From: Verrucomicrobiaceae bacterium
Lineage (GTDB): Bacteria; Verrucomicrobiota; Verrucomicrobiia; Verrucomicrobiales; Verrucomicrobiaceae
DNA length: 64,000 nt
NCBI GenBank assembly: GCA_021298725.1
Contig: JAJTDU010000005.1
Coordinates: forward strand, 1-64,000
Reading direction: 5' to 3'
The notes under the pieces were generated by a model. That model made no database searches. It saw only the letters and a program-made list of their open reading frames with translations, and was not told where the DNA came from. Shown piece by piece: positions 10,716 through 19,799 of the stretch. Position 1 is the stretch's first letter. Each line of letters opens with the position of its first letter. Both the position numbers and the translations under genes were made by a program.

Positions 10716-11288
10716 ATGAACGCCGCCCAGATGACCGAGGCCCTGAAGCAAAAGTTCGGCGCTGCCGTGCTCGAAACGAAAGAATTTCGTGGTGAGCACA
10801 CGCTCGTCGTCACCCTCGAAATCGCGAAGCCGCTGCTGAAATACTGCCGCGACGAACTGGCCTTCGACTACCTCGTGGATGTCTCCAGCCTCGATTACCT
10901 GGGCCGGGAGCCGCGTTTTGAGATGGTTTACGAGCTTTACGGCTACGGGCACCACGAGCACCTGCGAGTCCGCGCTGCCGTGGCGGAAGACGTGGGAGTC
11001 CCCACCGTCAGCGACCTCTGGCCGACCGCCGAATGGCATGAGCGCGAGGTCTATGACATGATGGGCATCAAATTCAGCGGTCACCCGGACCTGCGCCGCA
11101 TCCTGATGTGGGAAGGCTACCCCTACTTCCCGCTGCGGAAGGATTTCCCCCTCGAAGGCCTGCCCAGCGACATGCCCGATGTCGGATTCACCAAGACCGC
11201 CCCGATGGCCGACGGTCCGTTCGTCACCAGCGCGGGCGTCGGCGACACGGTGACGCGTGAGCCACGCTCCCGCAGGCCGGTGGAGTGA
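10716..11288 (+). CDS. nuoC: NADH-quinone oxidoreductase subunit C
   Basis: FDYLVDVSSLDYLG, SDLWPTAEWHEREVYDMMGIKFSGHPDLRRILMWEGYPYFPLRKDFPLEG. Confidence 0.97.
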   Translation: MNAAQMTEALKQKFGAAVLETKEFRGEHTLVVTLEIAKPLLKYCRDELAFDYLVDVSSLDYLGREPRFEMVYELYGYGHHEHLRVRAAVAEDVGVPTVSDLWPTAEWHEREVYDMMGIKFSGHPDLRRILMWEGYPYFPLRKDFPLEGLPSDMPDVGFTKTAPMADGPFVTSAGVGDTVTREPRSRRPVE

Positions 11289-11297
11289 TGAGTGGAA

Positions 11298-11376
11298 GTG
11301 AGATGTAAGAGGTGAGAAGTCAGAAGTTCCGATTCGTCGCCACATCTCACCTCTGACGTCTCACTTCTGACCTCTC
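11298..11376. repeat. 7-bp-period inverted repeat element
   Basis: GTGAGAT GTAAGAG GTGAGAA GTCAGAA GT ... ACATCTC ACCTCTG ACGTCTC ACTTCTG ACCTCTC. Confidence 0.85.
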
Positions 11377-11431
11377 TCCTGCTACCAACGAAAGAGTCCA
11401 CCCTGCCCTGCGTTCCCGTTTCCTCATCACC

Positions 11432-12688
11432 ATGACACGCATCCACCTCACCACCGTCCTCGGTCTGGCGCTCGCCACGGCCGCCTCTGCTGCCACCGAC
11501 TGGGCCACTTTCCGTGGTCCGGCGGGCAACGGCACCGTCCCTGCTCTGCCAGACGCCAAATGGAGCCTCAACCAGGTCTGGAAATCGCCCACGAACCTGG
11601 GCTTCAGCAGCTTCGCCGTCTCTGGCGGCAAGGCCTACACGCTCGTCACTGGCGAAACCGATGGCAACACCGGCGAAATGCTCGCCTGCCTCGACGCTGC
11701 CAGCGGCAAGGAAGTCTGGAGCAAGCCCCTCAGCGTCATCCCGAAGTATGACGGCGGCGGCAACGCTGGAGCCAAAGGCAACGAAGGCGGCGACGGCTCC
11801 CGCTCCTCACCCGTGATCGACGGCGACAAAGTTTACGTCATCGACAGCCTCCTCCACGTCTTCGCCTTCGACGCCGCCACCGGCAAAGCCGTGTGGGATC
11901 ACGACGTGATGAAGGAAAACAGCGGCGAGATGATCAAGTGGCAAAACGCCGCCTCCCCGCTCATCGATGGCGACATCCTCATGCTCGCCGGCGGTGGCAA
12001 AGGCCAGGCGCTCATCGGTTTGAACAAAAACACCGGCAAAGTCGTGTGGAAGGGCGAGGACGACAAGATGACCCACGCCACCCCGATCCTCGCCGACATC
12101 CACGGCGTGCATCAGGCCATCTTCTTCACCCAGACCGGCCTCGTCGGCGTCGAGCCAACGAAAGGCGACGTGCTCTGGCGTGCCGAGTTCCCCTACAAAG
12201 TCAGCACCGCCGCCTCCCCGGACGTGTTTGAGGACATCGTCTATTGCTCCGCCGGTTACGGCGTCGGTGCGGGGGCCTTCAAGCTCAGCAAAAAAGGCAG
12301 CAATCTCTCCGCCGAGCAGATCTGGCGTCGTGAAAACGAGTGCTTCAACCACTGGAGCACACCCGTCGTGAAGGATGGTTATCTTTACGGCATGTTCAGC
12401 TTCAAGGAATACGGCGCTGGCCCGCTCGCCTGCGTGGACATCCGCACCGGCAAGGACATCTGGAAAGAAGGCGGTTTTGGCCCCGGCCAAGTCATCCTCG
12501 TCGGCGACAAAGTCGTCGCCACCAGCGACAAAGGTGAAGTCGTCGTCGCCGCCGCCAATCCTGAGAAATACAGCGAAGTCGCCCGCAAAGACGTGCTCGA
12601 AGGCAAGGTCTGGAGCTACCCCGTCCTCGCCGGCGGTAAAATTTACGCCCGCAGCACCACCGAAGGCGTCTGCTTGGATGTGAACTGA
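11432..12688 (+). CDS. PQQ-binding-like beta-propeller repeat secreted protein
   Basis: Signal peptide, DWATFRGPAGNGTVPALPDAKWSLNQVWK, repeated GKEVW/GKAVW/GKVVW/GDVLW blades. Confidence 0.88.
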   Translation: MTRIHLTTVLGLALATAASAATDWATFRGPAGNGTVPALPDAKWSLNQVWKSPTNLGFSSFAVSGGKAYTLVTGETDGNTGEMLACLDAASGKEVWSKPLSVIPKYDGGGNAGAKGNEGGDGSRSSPVIDGDKVYVIDSLLHVFAFDAATGKAVWDHDVMKENSGEMIKWQNAASPLIDGDILMLAGGGKGQALIGLNKNTGKVVWKGEDDKMTHATPILADIHGVHQAIFFTQTGLVGVEPTKGDVLWRAEFPYKVSTAASPDVFEDIVYCSAGYGVGAGAFKLSKKGSNLSAEQIWRRENECFNHWSTPVVKDGYLYGMFSFKEYGAGPLACVDIRTGKDIWKEGGFGPGQVILVGDKVVATSDKGEVVVAAANPEKYSEVARKDVLEGKVWSYPVLAGGKIYARSTTEGVCLDVN

Positions 12689-12715
12689 TTCGCCCAACAC
12701 GTTGGATAGGATCTC

Positions 12716-12749
12716 GAAGCCCGGAGCCAGCGCTCCGGGCTTCTTTTTT
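12716..12749 (+). terminator. Rho-independent terminator
   Basis: GAAGCCCGGAGC-CAGC-GCTCCGGGCTTC then TTTTTT. Confidence 0.92.
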
Positions 12750-12811
12750 GCCCTGGGGCCGTGCAGCCTTGACGCATCCGGCCCTCTGGCCGACTTTCGC
12801 CCCTCTCTGGC

Positions 12812-14533
12812 ATGAAGTGGCTGCAACGTGTGATCCAGGCCTGGCAAAAGGCGCGTGAAATCCCCTATTTGGGGCGCAGTTCCTTTGTCCTGGCGATGAT
12901 CCTGCTCCTGACCGCCATCGCGCTGGACTGGCACAGTTCGCATCCCGATGACGGTGCGGGGGAGGCGATCCAGCAGGCCCAGATGGCCCACATGGACGTG
13001 CCCAAGACGATTTTGGTGCTCTCACGCATTCTACCTTACCTCAATCTGTGGGTTTCAATCGGCGCACCGCTGCTGCTGTTCATGATCTGGCGGCGCTGGA
13101 ATGACCTACGCCGCCTAATGGCACCGGTGAGCATCGCCTCGGTTTCCATCGTGGCCTGGATGATCGCCAGCGAGGTGGTGGACTACGTCGCGCATTCGCA
13201 AATGACGGAGATGGGGGAGCCGCCCGCCCCTGTGGCCTTTGTGTTCAAGCTCATCTTCATCGCCCTGGCGGTGGGTTCGATACCGTTCGCCCTGCAATAC
13301 TACCGCAAGACGATCATCCTGGAGCGCTACACGCTGCGCACCTTCGTGCATCCGCTGCTGTTCTGCTTCGTGTCCTTCTGCTCGCTGTGGATCATCATGG
13401 ACCTGCTGGACAACCTGAAGGACTTCCAGTCAGCAAACTCCAGCTTTGGGGAGGTGCTCGGCTTTTACCTCGCTCTGCTGCCCTACATTTACGTCACGGT
13501 GATGCCGGTGGCCCTGCTGTTGGCCGTTTTGTATGCGCTGACCCGCATGTCACGCGCCAACGAGATCATCTCCATGCTCGGAGCTGGGCGCAGTCTGGCG
13601 CAGGTGCTGCGACCGGTCTTTCTCTGCACGCTCTACGCCGTGCTGCTGAGTCTTGCGGCGAATTATTACTGGGCACCCCGTGCCGAGGGCAACCGCAAGG
13701 CGGTGGTGCGGGCGTTGGAGGAAAAGGGCGTGGACTCCATCATGGCCTCCTCCATCATGTTTCACAACACGCAGACCCGCCGGACCTGGTACACCGCCAC
13801 CTTCCCCTTCTCCCTGCGCAGCGGGCGTGAGCGCATGCACGGCGTGCAGGTGCGGGAGGAGAGCCCAGAGGGCACCCCAGTGCGCACCATCCTGGCCCCT
13901 TCCGCCGCATGGACTCCCTCTGGCGGCTGGCGCTTCTTTGACGGTCAGGAGCTGCTCTATCAAAACGGCAGCGTGACTACAATCCAGCCTTTCCCACTTC
14001 GAGCCGACGGCACTCATGTGCTGGAGCTGCCCGGCATTGAGGAAACCCCGTGGAGCATCGTCAGCTACGCCCTGCGGGCAGATTTCATGAGCGTGCCGGA
14101 GATCGTCTCCTACCTGCACGCGCATCCGAAGGCCGCGGCAGACAAGCTCGCGCCCTTCCGCACGCATTTCTGGCACCGCTTTGCCCTGCCATGGCAGGCG
14201 CTCGCGCTGGTGCTCGTCGCCGCACCGCTGGGAGTCGCCTACTCACGCCGTGGCTCGGTCGGTGGTATTGCAGGCAGCGTGTTCATCTTTTTCATCTTCA
14301 TGTTCGTGAACAACCTCTTCCTCAACCTCGGCAAAGGCGGCCACCTGCCGCCCTGGCTCACCGTCTGGATGCCGCACCTTCTGTTTGGGGCGCTGGGGCT
14401 GGTGCTCTTCAATTACCGCTCCCAGAACCGCGACCTACCGCGCTTCAAACTCGGCTTGTCCAAGCCCAAAAAATCCCAGATCGCCCGTCCGCGCAACCGC
14501 AGCGCCCCACTGCCCGGAGCCTCGGCCACTTGA
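12812..14533 (+). CDS. LptF/LptG (YjgP/YjgQ) family permease
   Basis: LERYTLRTFVHPLLFCFVSFCSLWIIMDLLDNLKDF, MPVALLLAVLYALTRMSRANEIISMLGAGRS, LPWQALALVLVAAPLGVAYSRRGSVGGIAGSVFIFF. Confidence 0.9.
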   Translation: MKWLQRVIQAWQKAREIPYLGRSSFVLAMILLLTAIALDWHSSHPDDGAGEAIQQAQMAHMDVPKTILVLSRILPYLNLWVSIGAPLLLFMIWRRWNDLRRLMAPVSIASVSIVAWMIASEVVDYVAHSQMTEMGEPPAPVAFVFKLIFIALAVGSIPFALQYYRKTIILERYTLRTFVHPLLFCFVSFCSLWIIMDLLDNLKDFQSANSSFGEVLGFYLALLPYIYVTVMPVALLLAVLYALTRMSRANEIISMLGAGRSLAQVLRPVFLCTLYAVLLSLAANYYWAPRAEGNRKAVVRALEEKGVDSIMASSIMFHNTQTRRTWYTATFPFSLRSGRERMHGVQVREESPEGTPVRTILAPSAAWTPSGGWRFFDGQELLYQNGSVTTIQPFPLRADGTHVLELPGIEETPWSIVSYALRADFMSVPEIVSYLHAHPKAAADKLAPFRTHFWHRFALPWQALALVLVAAPLGVAYSRRGSVGGIAGSVFIFFIFMFVNNLFLNLGKGGHLPPWLTVWMPHLLFGALGLVLFNYRSQNRDLPRFKLGLSKPKKSQIARPRNRSAPLPGASAT

Positions 14534-14560
14534 AACTTCAAACCTGAAACCTTAAACATC
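14531..14560. repeat. 7-bp-period repeat
   Basis: TGAAACT TCAAACC TGAAACC TTAAACA between the upstream stop codon and the next start. Confidence 0.65.
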
Positions 14561-14561
14561 G

Positions 14562-15329
14562 TTGATGCAGCAAAACTGGTCCATCCGCAGCCGCGCCCAT
14601 CACTGCGCCCTCACTAGCCGCCCTTTCGAGGACGGTGAGAGCTTCCACACCACGATCTACTTCGATCCGCAGGAAAACGGCTACGTCCGCCGCGATGTCT
14701 GCGCCGAGGCCTGGCCGCAGGAGCGCGAGCAGCGCAAGCCCGTCGCCGCCTGGAAGAACATTTACCAAAAAGTCATCGCTGAGGCCAAACCTGAGATCGC
14801 CCCCAAAGAAAGCGCCCAGGATCTGCTCCAGCGCTTCATTGAAGACGGCGATCCCAAGACCGAAAACGCGCGCTACATCCTCGCCCTCATGCTGGAGCGC
14901 AAACGCCAGCTCGCGCAGACCGCCGAGAAGGAGGTGGATGGCGCGAAGATGCTTTTCTACGAAAACAAAAAGACCGGCGAGATCTTCATCGTGCGCGATC
15001 CCGAGCTACGGCTCGACGAAATCGCGCAAATGCAGGACGAAGTCGCCTCCATCCTCGCCTTCGGCGGTCCTGCCGCAGAAGCCGCGAAGGCAGTGGGCGT
15101 GACCCTCACCATCGATGGCGTCGTTTCGGCCACCGACACCGCACCGGAGCCGTCTGAATCCGCACCCGAAGCCGAATCCCCCTCCGAGGAGACCCTTGAG
15201 CCCACCGTGGCCGACGAGCCGGCGGACAATGAGTCCATTACGGCAGAATGTGCTGAGCACGAAGCTTCGGAAGAAGCTGCGTCAAACGAACCCAGCGAAG
15301 AACAAGCGCCATCAAGCACTGTGCTCTAG
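14562..15329 (+). CDS. Hypothetical protein with Glu/Ala/Pro-rich C-terminus
   Basis: Open 255-aa frame starting MMQQNWSIRSRAHHCALTSRPFEDGESFHT; acidic low-complexity tail. Confidence 0.65.
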   Translation: MMQQNWSIRSRAHHCALTSRPFEDGESFHTTIYFDPQENGYVRRDVCAEAWPQEREQRKPVAAWKNIYQKVIAEAKPEIAPKESAQDLLQRFIEDGDPKTENARYILALMLERKRQLAQTAEKEVDGAKMLFYENKKTGEIFIVRDPELRLDEIAQMQDEVASILAFGGPAAEAAKAVGVTLTIDGVVSATDTAPEPSESAPEAESPSEETLEPTVADEPADNESITAECAEHEASEEAASNEPSEEQAPSSTVL

Positions 15330-15463
15330 GCGTAGCAGAGTACGAATGAGTAGCCACCGACGGCTGGGCGGAGGCGCATCTTGCGGTGGCCTCCTGCCCA
15401 CCACTGCCACAGGGCGCATTGCGCTCAGGCTGCAGGGAGAACACCACTAGGCATGGACGGCCG

Positions 15464-17695
15464 TCAGCCACCCGTCTGCGGCTCATTGCGGGCGGCATTT
15501 TCAGCGGCGCGTTGCGCTGCTTCTGCCGCTTCTTGGGCAGCACGTTGGGCTTCTTCCTGGGCACGGCGCATCTGCTCTTCAGCGGCGCGGCGGGCCTGTT
15601 CTTCGGCCTGGCGCTGCGCCATCTCCTGCTGCTGGCGCATCTGCTCCTCGGCTTGTTGACGGGCCATTTCTTGCGCACGGCGCTCGGCTGCTTCCTCTTG
15701 CAGACGTTGCATCGCGGCTGCTTCGGCTTGTTGACGAGCACGTTCAGCTTCAGCGGCGGTTTGGGCTTGCTCTGCGGCCCTTTTGTCGGCCATGGCACGT
15801 TGCTGAGCCGCAAGCTCCTCTTGTTGACGTTGCTGCATGGCATGCGCTTCCGCTTGCTGGCGGGCTCGTTCGGCCTCGGCGGCGGCCAAGGCTTGATCAG
15901 CCGTAGCTTTTTCCACCATGGCACGTTGTTGGGCGGCAAGCTCCTCCTGCTGGCGCTGCTGCATGGCGGCAGCGTCGGCCTGCATGCGTGCTTTTTCGGC
16001 TTCTACCGCCGCCGCTTGCTCCACAGCCATTTTTCCGGCGGCGGCAGGCGGCTGGACGGGGGTTTCGTTCGGTTGCGGCACTGACGTTTCCGTCAAAGCG
16101 GGCGTGGTTTGCACCACAGGTGGCTGAGAGGCCGGAATTTCGGCGGGAACAGGCTGAACGGCGGGCGGTGTGGCCTCCACGGCCACGGTTGGAGCTGGAA
16201 CCCCAGGCTCCGCAGGCATCACCACGGTCGATGAAGGCGTTTTTTCTGGCTCTGCTGCTGCTGTGATCACGGGAATTACCGCTGGTGGAGTGGCGGGCTG
16301 CTCGGCTAAGACGCTGGTTTCTGTGGCTGGGATGGGTGACGCAGCCTGGAGCATCGGCTTGTCCTCAATGGCCATGGCAGGACGCACCGTTTCCGAAGAG
16401 GCTGGCTCGACCATTGGCGCACTAACCACGGTGGCAGGTGTCGCCACCGGCTGCTGCACAGCGGCGGTGAGCTTTTCTACGGCAATCGTCTCGCGAATTT
16501 CCGTCGCGACGCGCTGGGGGACGCCTTCAAAGCCATCCACAGGTCTTGGTTTTTCGACGCGTTCGGCCATTTGAGGACGCATGGCAGGTACGTCGGCGCT
16601 CAGCAGCGGGAGTTCGACCATGACTGGCTGTACCAAGGAGTCAGGGCGGCGATGGCCGGGGCGTGACCTCGGGATTTCGCCGGCCGCAATCGACTGCACC
16701 TGGATCTGAGGCACGGGACGCGCACAATCCCGTTCCATCTGGGCACGCGGTGGGCCACCGTGATGCTGGAACATGCCGCGGCGGGGCTGGTCGTCGCAGC
16801 GGACGATCTGGGTAACATTCACGCTGCTCTGGAAGATCGTCGTGTTTTGCGTCACGGGAGCGCAGTAGGTGGTGTAGCTCGGCTGCACGAAATGATTCGT
16901 GGTGATGAAGGTGTAGCTGGACGGGCCAAGATTGTACTGCGTATCACAGTCGCGATACACGCCGCTGATGGAGCCACGATCCGGTGGGAGTGGTGCCCAA
17001 CCGACGTGATCGCGACTTTGACGCCATGAAACCCAGGCGGGTGCCCATTCGCTGCCGGGTACCCAGACCCAGCCGTGGCGCGAGAGATTCACCCAGCGGC
17101 CATAGTGATAGGTGGCCCAGCCAAAGGGCTCATTGGATTGCCAGGTCCAGCCCATGGACGACCACACCCAGCAGCCATCCACATAAGGCTTCCAGCGTGC
17201 CGTGGTGAGGGTGGGCCGCCAGCAGTAGCCGTAGCCGCTCACATCCATCCAGCGGCCATAGGGGGCGAGCTGCTCATAAAAGAGCGAGTGATCACGCGGG
17301 GCCGAAACTTGCGGTGCCACGTTCACACGAGGATTGGTCATGGCGATGCGCTGCGTGACGGCATGGCTCTGCTGCCGCGCCGTATCCGCCTGTGCACGGA
17401 GGGCTTCGTTCTGCTGCCTCAAAGCCTCCAAAGAACCGCGCAACTCGGCATTCTCACGATCTTTGAGCGCCTGCTCCATTTCGGCGAGCTGCTTGTCCAT
17501 CAGCGCAGTCTTTGTCTCGATCTCCAAGGCCTGGCGCTGCAAGGCATCACGGGCCTCGGCGAGCTGGCTTTCGGTGGCGGCGTTGTAGATCGCAGCCTCG
17601 GGGGTGACACTGACGGCGGGCGGCACCGGTTTTTCACAACTGACCAGGGGAAGAAATGCGGTGACAGCGAAAAGGGAGCGGAAGCGGGCATTCAT
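15464..17695 (-). CDS. Lipoprotein, DUF6600/YXWGXW-like core plus TolA-like coiled-coil repeats
   Basis: Lipobox FLPLVSCEK; aromatic core APYGRWMDVSGYGYCWRPTL...GWTWQSNEPFGWATYHYGRWV; C-terminal 42-aa repeats AEAERARQQAEAxAMQQRQQEELAAQQRAM. Confidence 0.75.
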   Translation of the reverse strand: MNARFRSLFAVTAFLPLVSCEKPVPPAVSVTPEAAIYNAATESQLAEARDALQRQALEIETKTALMDKQLAEMEQALKDRENAELRGSLEALRQQNEALRAQADTARQQSHAVTQRIAMTNPRVNVAPQVSAPRDHSLFYEQLAPYGRWMDVSGYGYCWRPTLTTARWKPYVDGCWVWSSMGWTWQSNEPFGWATYHYGRWVNLSRHGWVWVPGSEWAPAWVSWRQSRDHVGWAPLPPDRGSISGVYRDCDTQYNLGPSSYTFITTNHFVQPSYTTYCAPVTQNTTIFQSSVNVTQIVRCDDQPRRGMFQHHGGPPRAQMERDCARPVPQIQVQSIAAGEIPRSRPGHRRPDSLVQPVMVELPLLSADVPAMRPQMAERVEKPRPVDGFEGVPQRVATEIRETIAVEKLTAAVQQPVATPATVVSAPMVEPASSETVRPAMAIEDKPMLQAASPIPATETSVLAEQPATPPAVIPVITAAAEPEKTPSSTVVMPAEPGVPAPTVAVEATPPAVQPVPAEIPASQPPVVQTTPALTETSVPQPNETPVQPPAAAGKMAVEQAAAVEAEKARMQADAAAMQQRQQEELAAQQRAMVEKATADQALAAAEAERARQQAEAHAMQQRQQEELAAQQRAMADKRAAEQAQTAAEAERARQQAEAAAMQRLQEEAAERRAQEMARQQAEEQMRQQQEMAQRQAEEQARRAAEEQMRRAQEEAQRAAQEAAEAAQRAAENAARNEPQTGG

Positions 17696-17746
17696 GGGCG
17701 TGGAGTCCATTCTGACGCCGCCCAGGAAGATGTATTCACCCGGTTC

Positions 17747-18424
17747 CTACTTCTTCCGCTTCACCACTTGCTGCGTCTGCCTCGTTTTGAGCATCAAATC
17801 AGCCCCAAGAACGCCGCTGAAGTGGCTCAGCGGATAAAGAATGCTGCGGCGGCCGATGATGCTGCCAGGGCTGATCACGCTGTTGCAGCCGATCTCGGCG
17901 TAATCGCCGACGATGGCGCCAAATTTCCGCAGGCCGGTGGGCAGGATGTCCGTGTCGGTCTTGATGGTGACTTCGAGGCGGTCCAGCCGCACGTTGGAAA
18001 GGATCACGCCAGCAGCCAGATGCGCCTTATGGCCGAGGATGGAATCACCCACGTAATTATAGTGTGGCACCTCGCAGCCGTCGAAGATGACGCAGTTCTT
18101 GAACTCACACGAGTTTCCGAGCACGCAGCCGTCGCCGATGATGACATTTTCACGGATGTAGCAGCCGGCGCGGAGCTGGCAGTTCCGCCCGATCCAGGCC
18201 GGGCCTTTGATCACCACGCCAGGCTCCAGCGTGGTGCCCTCATCAATGAACACATCCTCGCCGATGAACGCTCCCGGCGGCACCTGCGTGCGAATCTCGC
18301 GCTGCAGCCGGAACTCGAGGTAGGACTCGATCCGCGTCAGCGCCGCCCACACCGGCGAGTCATCCGGAAACAGGATGCCATGCTTCGTGTGGGTGAGATC
18401 GAGGTAGTCGCGGGCAGGGAACAC
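17747..18424 (-). CDS. Left-handed beta-helix (hexapeptide) transferase-like protein
   Basis: GAFIGEDVFIDEGTTLEPGVVIKGPAWIGRNCQLRAGCYIRENVIIGDGCVLGNSCEFKNCVI. Confidence 0.8.
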   Translation of the reverse strand: MFPARDYLDLTHTKHGILFPDDSPVWAALTRIESYLEFRLQREIRTQVPPGAFIGEDVFIDEGTTLEPGVVIKGPAWIGRNCQLRAGCYIRENVIIGDGCVLGNSCEFKNCVIFDGCEVPHYNYVGDSILGHKAHLAAGVILSNVRLDRLEVTIKTDTDILPTGLRKFGAIVGDYAEIGCNSVISPGSIIGRRSILYPLSHFSGVLGADLMLKTRQTQQVVKRKK

Positions 18425-18486
18425 TGTGCGGATGTTTCAAGCGTGGGATCGTATTCGGGCTGGGATGAACTTTAAACCGCATCAAG

Positions 18487-19053
18487 CTACACCGTCATGA
18501 TCTCCTTCTCCTTCGAGGCCACATGCTGGTCGATCTCGGCGATCTTCTTGTCGGTCATGGTCTGAATTTCCTTTTCCATGCGGTGGAGGTCATCTTCGGT
18601 GATGTGGCCGTCCTTCTCGCCCTTTTTGATGGCTTCGAGCGCATCGCGGCGGGCGGAGCGCACACGCACGCGGGCGTCTTCACCGAGCGTCTTGCACATC
18701 TTCACCATCTGCTCGCGGCGTTCCGTGGTGAGCGAAGGAATCGGCAGGCGGATGACTTTGCCCTCAATGCTGCCGTTCAAACCGAGACGCGATTCACGGA
18801 TCGCACGGTCGATGTCCTGGAGTGTGGAGGAATCAAACGGCTCGATGCGGATCAGACGTGCATCTGGCGTGGTGATCATGGCGAGCTGCTTCAGCTTCAT
18901 GTGGCTGCCGTAGCTCATCACATGCACGTCCATGTTTTCGACCAACGTGGGGTTGGCCTTGCCCGTGCGCACGGTGGCAAATTCGTGGATGGCGTGCTCG
19001 ACCGCCTTCGTCATGGCCTCGTCGGCCTCCATCATCGTCAATTCAGGGTCCAT
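18487..19053 (-). CDS. frr: Ribosome recycling factor
   Basis: FATVRTGKANPTLVENMDVHVMSYGSHMKLKQLAMITTPDARLIRIEPFD, C-terminal RRF motifs. Confidence 0.95.
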   Translation of the reverse strand: MDPELTMMEADEAMTKAVEHAIHEFATVRTGKANPTLVENMDVHVMSYGSHMKLKQLAMITTPDARLIRIEPFDSSTLQDIDRAIRESRLGLNGSIEGKVIRLPIPSLTTERREQMVKMCKTLGEDARVRVRSARRDALEAIKKGEKDGHITEDDLHRMEKEIQTMTDKKIAEIDQHVASKEKEIMTV

Positions 19054-19077
19054 ATCAGTGTCAGGTTGGAAATTTGC

Positions 19078-19723
19078 TCAGCCTTTGGCATCGACCATCG
19101 TGCCGATGTACTCGCCGACGAGTGCGCGACGGATGTTGTCCGGCTCGTTCATGCTGAAAACGCCGATGGGCATGTTGTTCTCCATGCAGAGGGAGAAAGC
19201 GGTGGAGTCCATCACCTTGAGCTGGCGTGTGAGGCACTCGTGGAAGCTGATGCGGTCAAACTTCACCGCGTCCTGGTTCTTGGCGGGATCAGAATCGTAG
19301 ATGCCATCGACCTTCGTCGCCTTGAGCACGATCTCGGCATTGATCTCGCTCGCACGCAGCGCGGCGGTGGTGTCGGTGGAGAAGAACGGATTGCCCGTGC
19401 CAGCGGCGAAGATCACCACACGGCCCAGTTCGAGATGGCGCATCGCTTTGCGGCGCACGAAGGGCTCGGCCACGTTGTCCATCTTGATCCGCCGTGGCGC
19501 GTTCCATGCCCTTGTTGCTGGCCGTCACACCGCGCCAGAAGTTACCGCCGCCCACCACTAGGGCGATCTCTAGGCCGGTTTGATGCGCCGCTTTGATCTG
19601 CGCTGCCATGTCCTCGACGATCGGCGGGGAGATGTTGTCCGTACTGCCCGGTTGTCTCAGCGCTTCACCGCTGAGTTTGAGAAGAACACGACGGAATTTT
19701 CGAGGAGCGGTGGAATCAGGCAT
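19078..19723 (-). pseudogene. pyrH: UMP kinase, frameshifted with apparent loss of about 33 codons
   Basis: FRRVLLKLSGEALRQ... [19 protein letters not shown] in one frame, then [45 protein letters not shown] in another; segment between is absent. Confidence 0.9.
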
Positions 19724-19799
19724 GAAAGATCAGAGTTGAACCATAAAGCATGAGCGCAGCGGCCTTGCAAAGCCAAATCTGCTGCGGCATCCATCGCGC

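Noticed and set aside
11807-12991. 394-aa - strand ORF opposite the PQQ-propeller gene
   Set aside because: Antisense artefact; spans a strong terminator and the next gene start
17075-18475. 466-aa + strand ORF
   Set aside because: Antisense to the lipoprotein and hexapeptide transferase genes, no coherent domain
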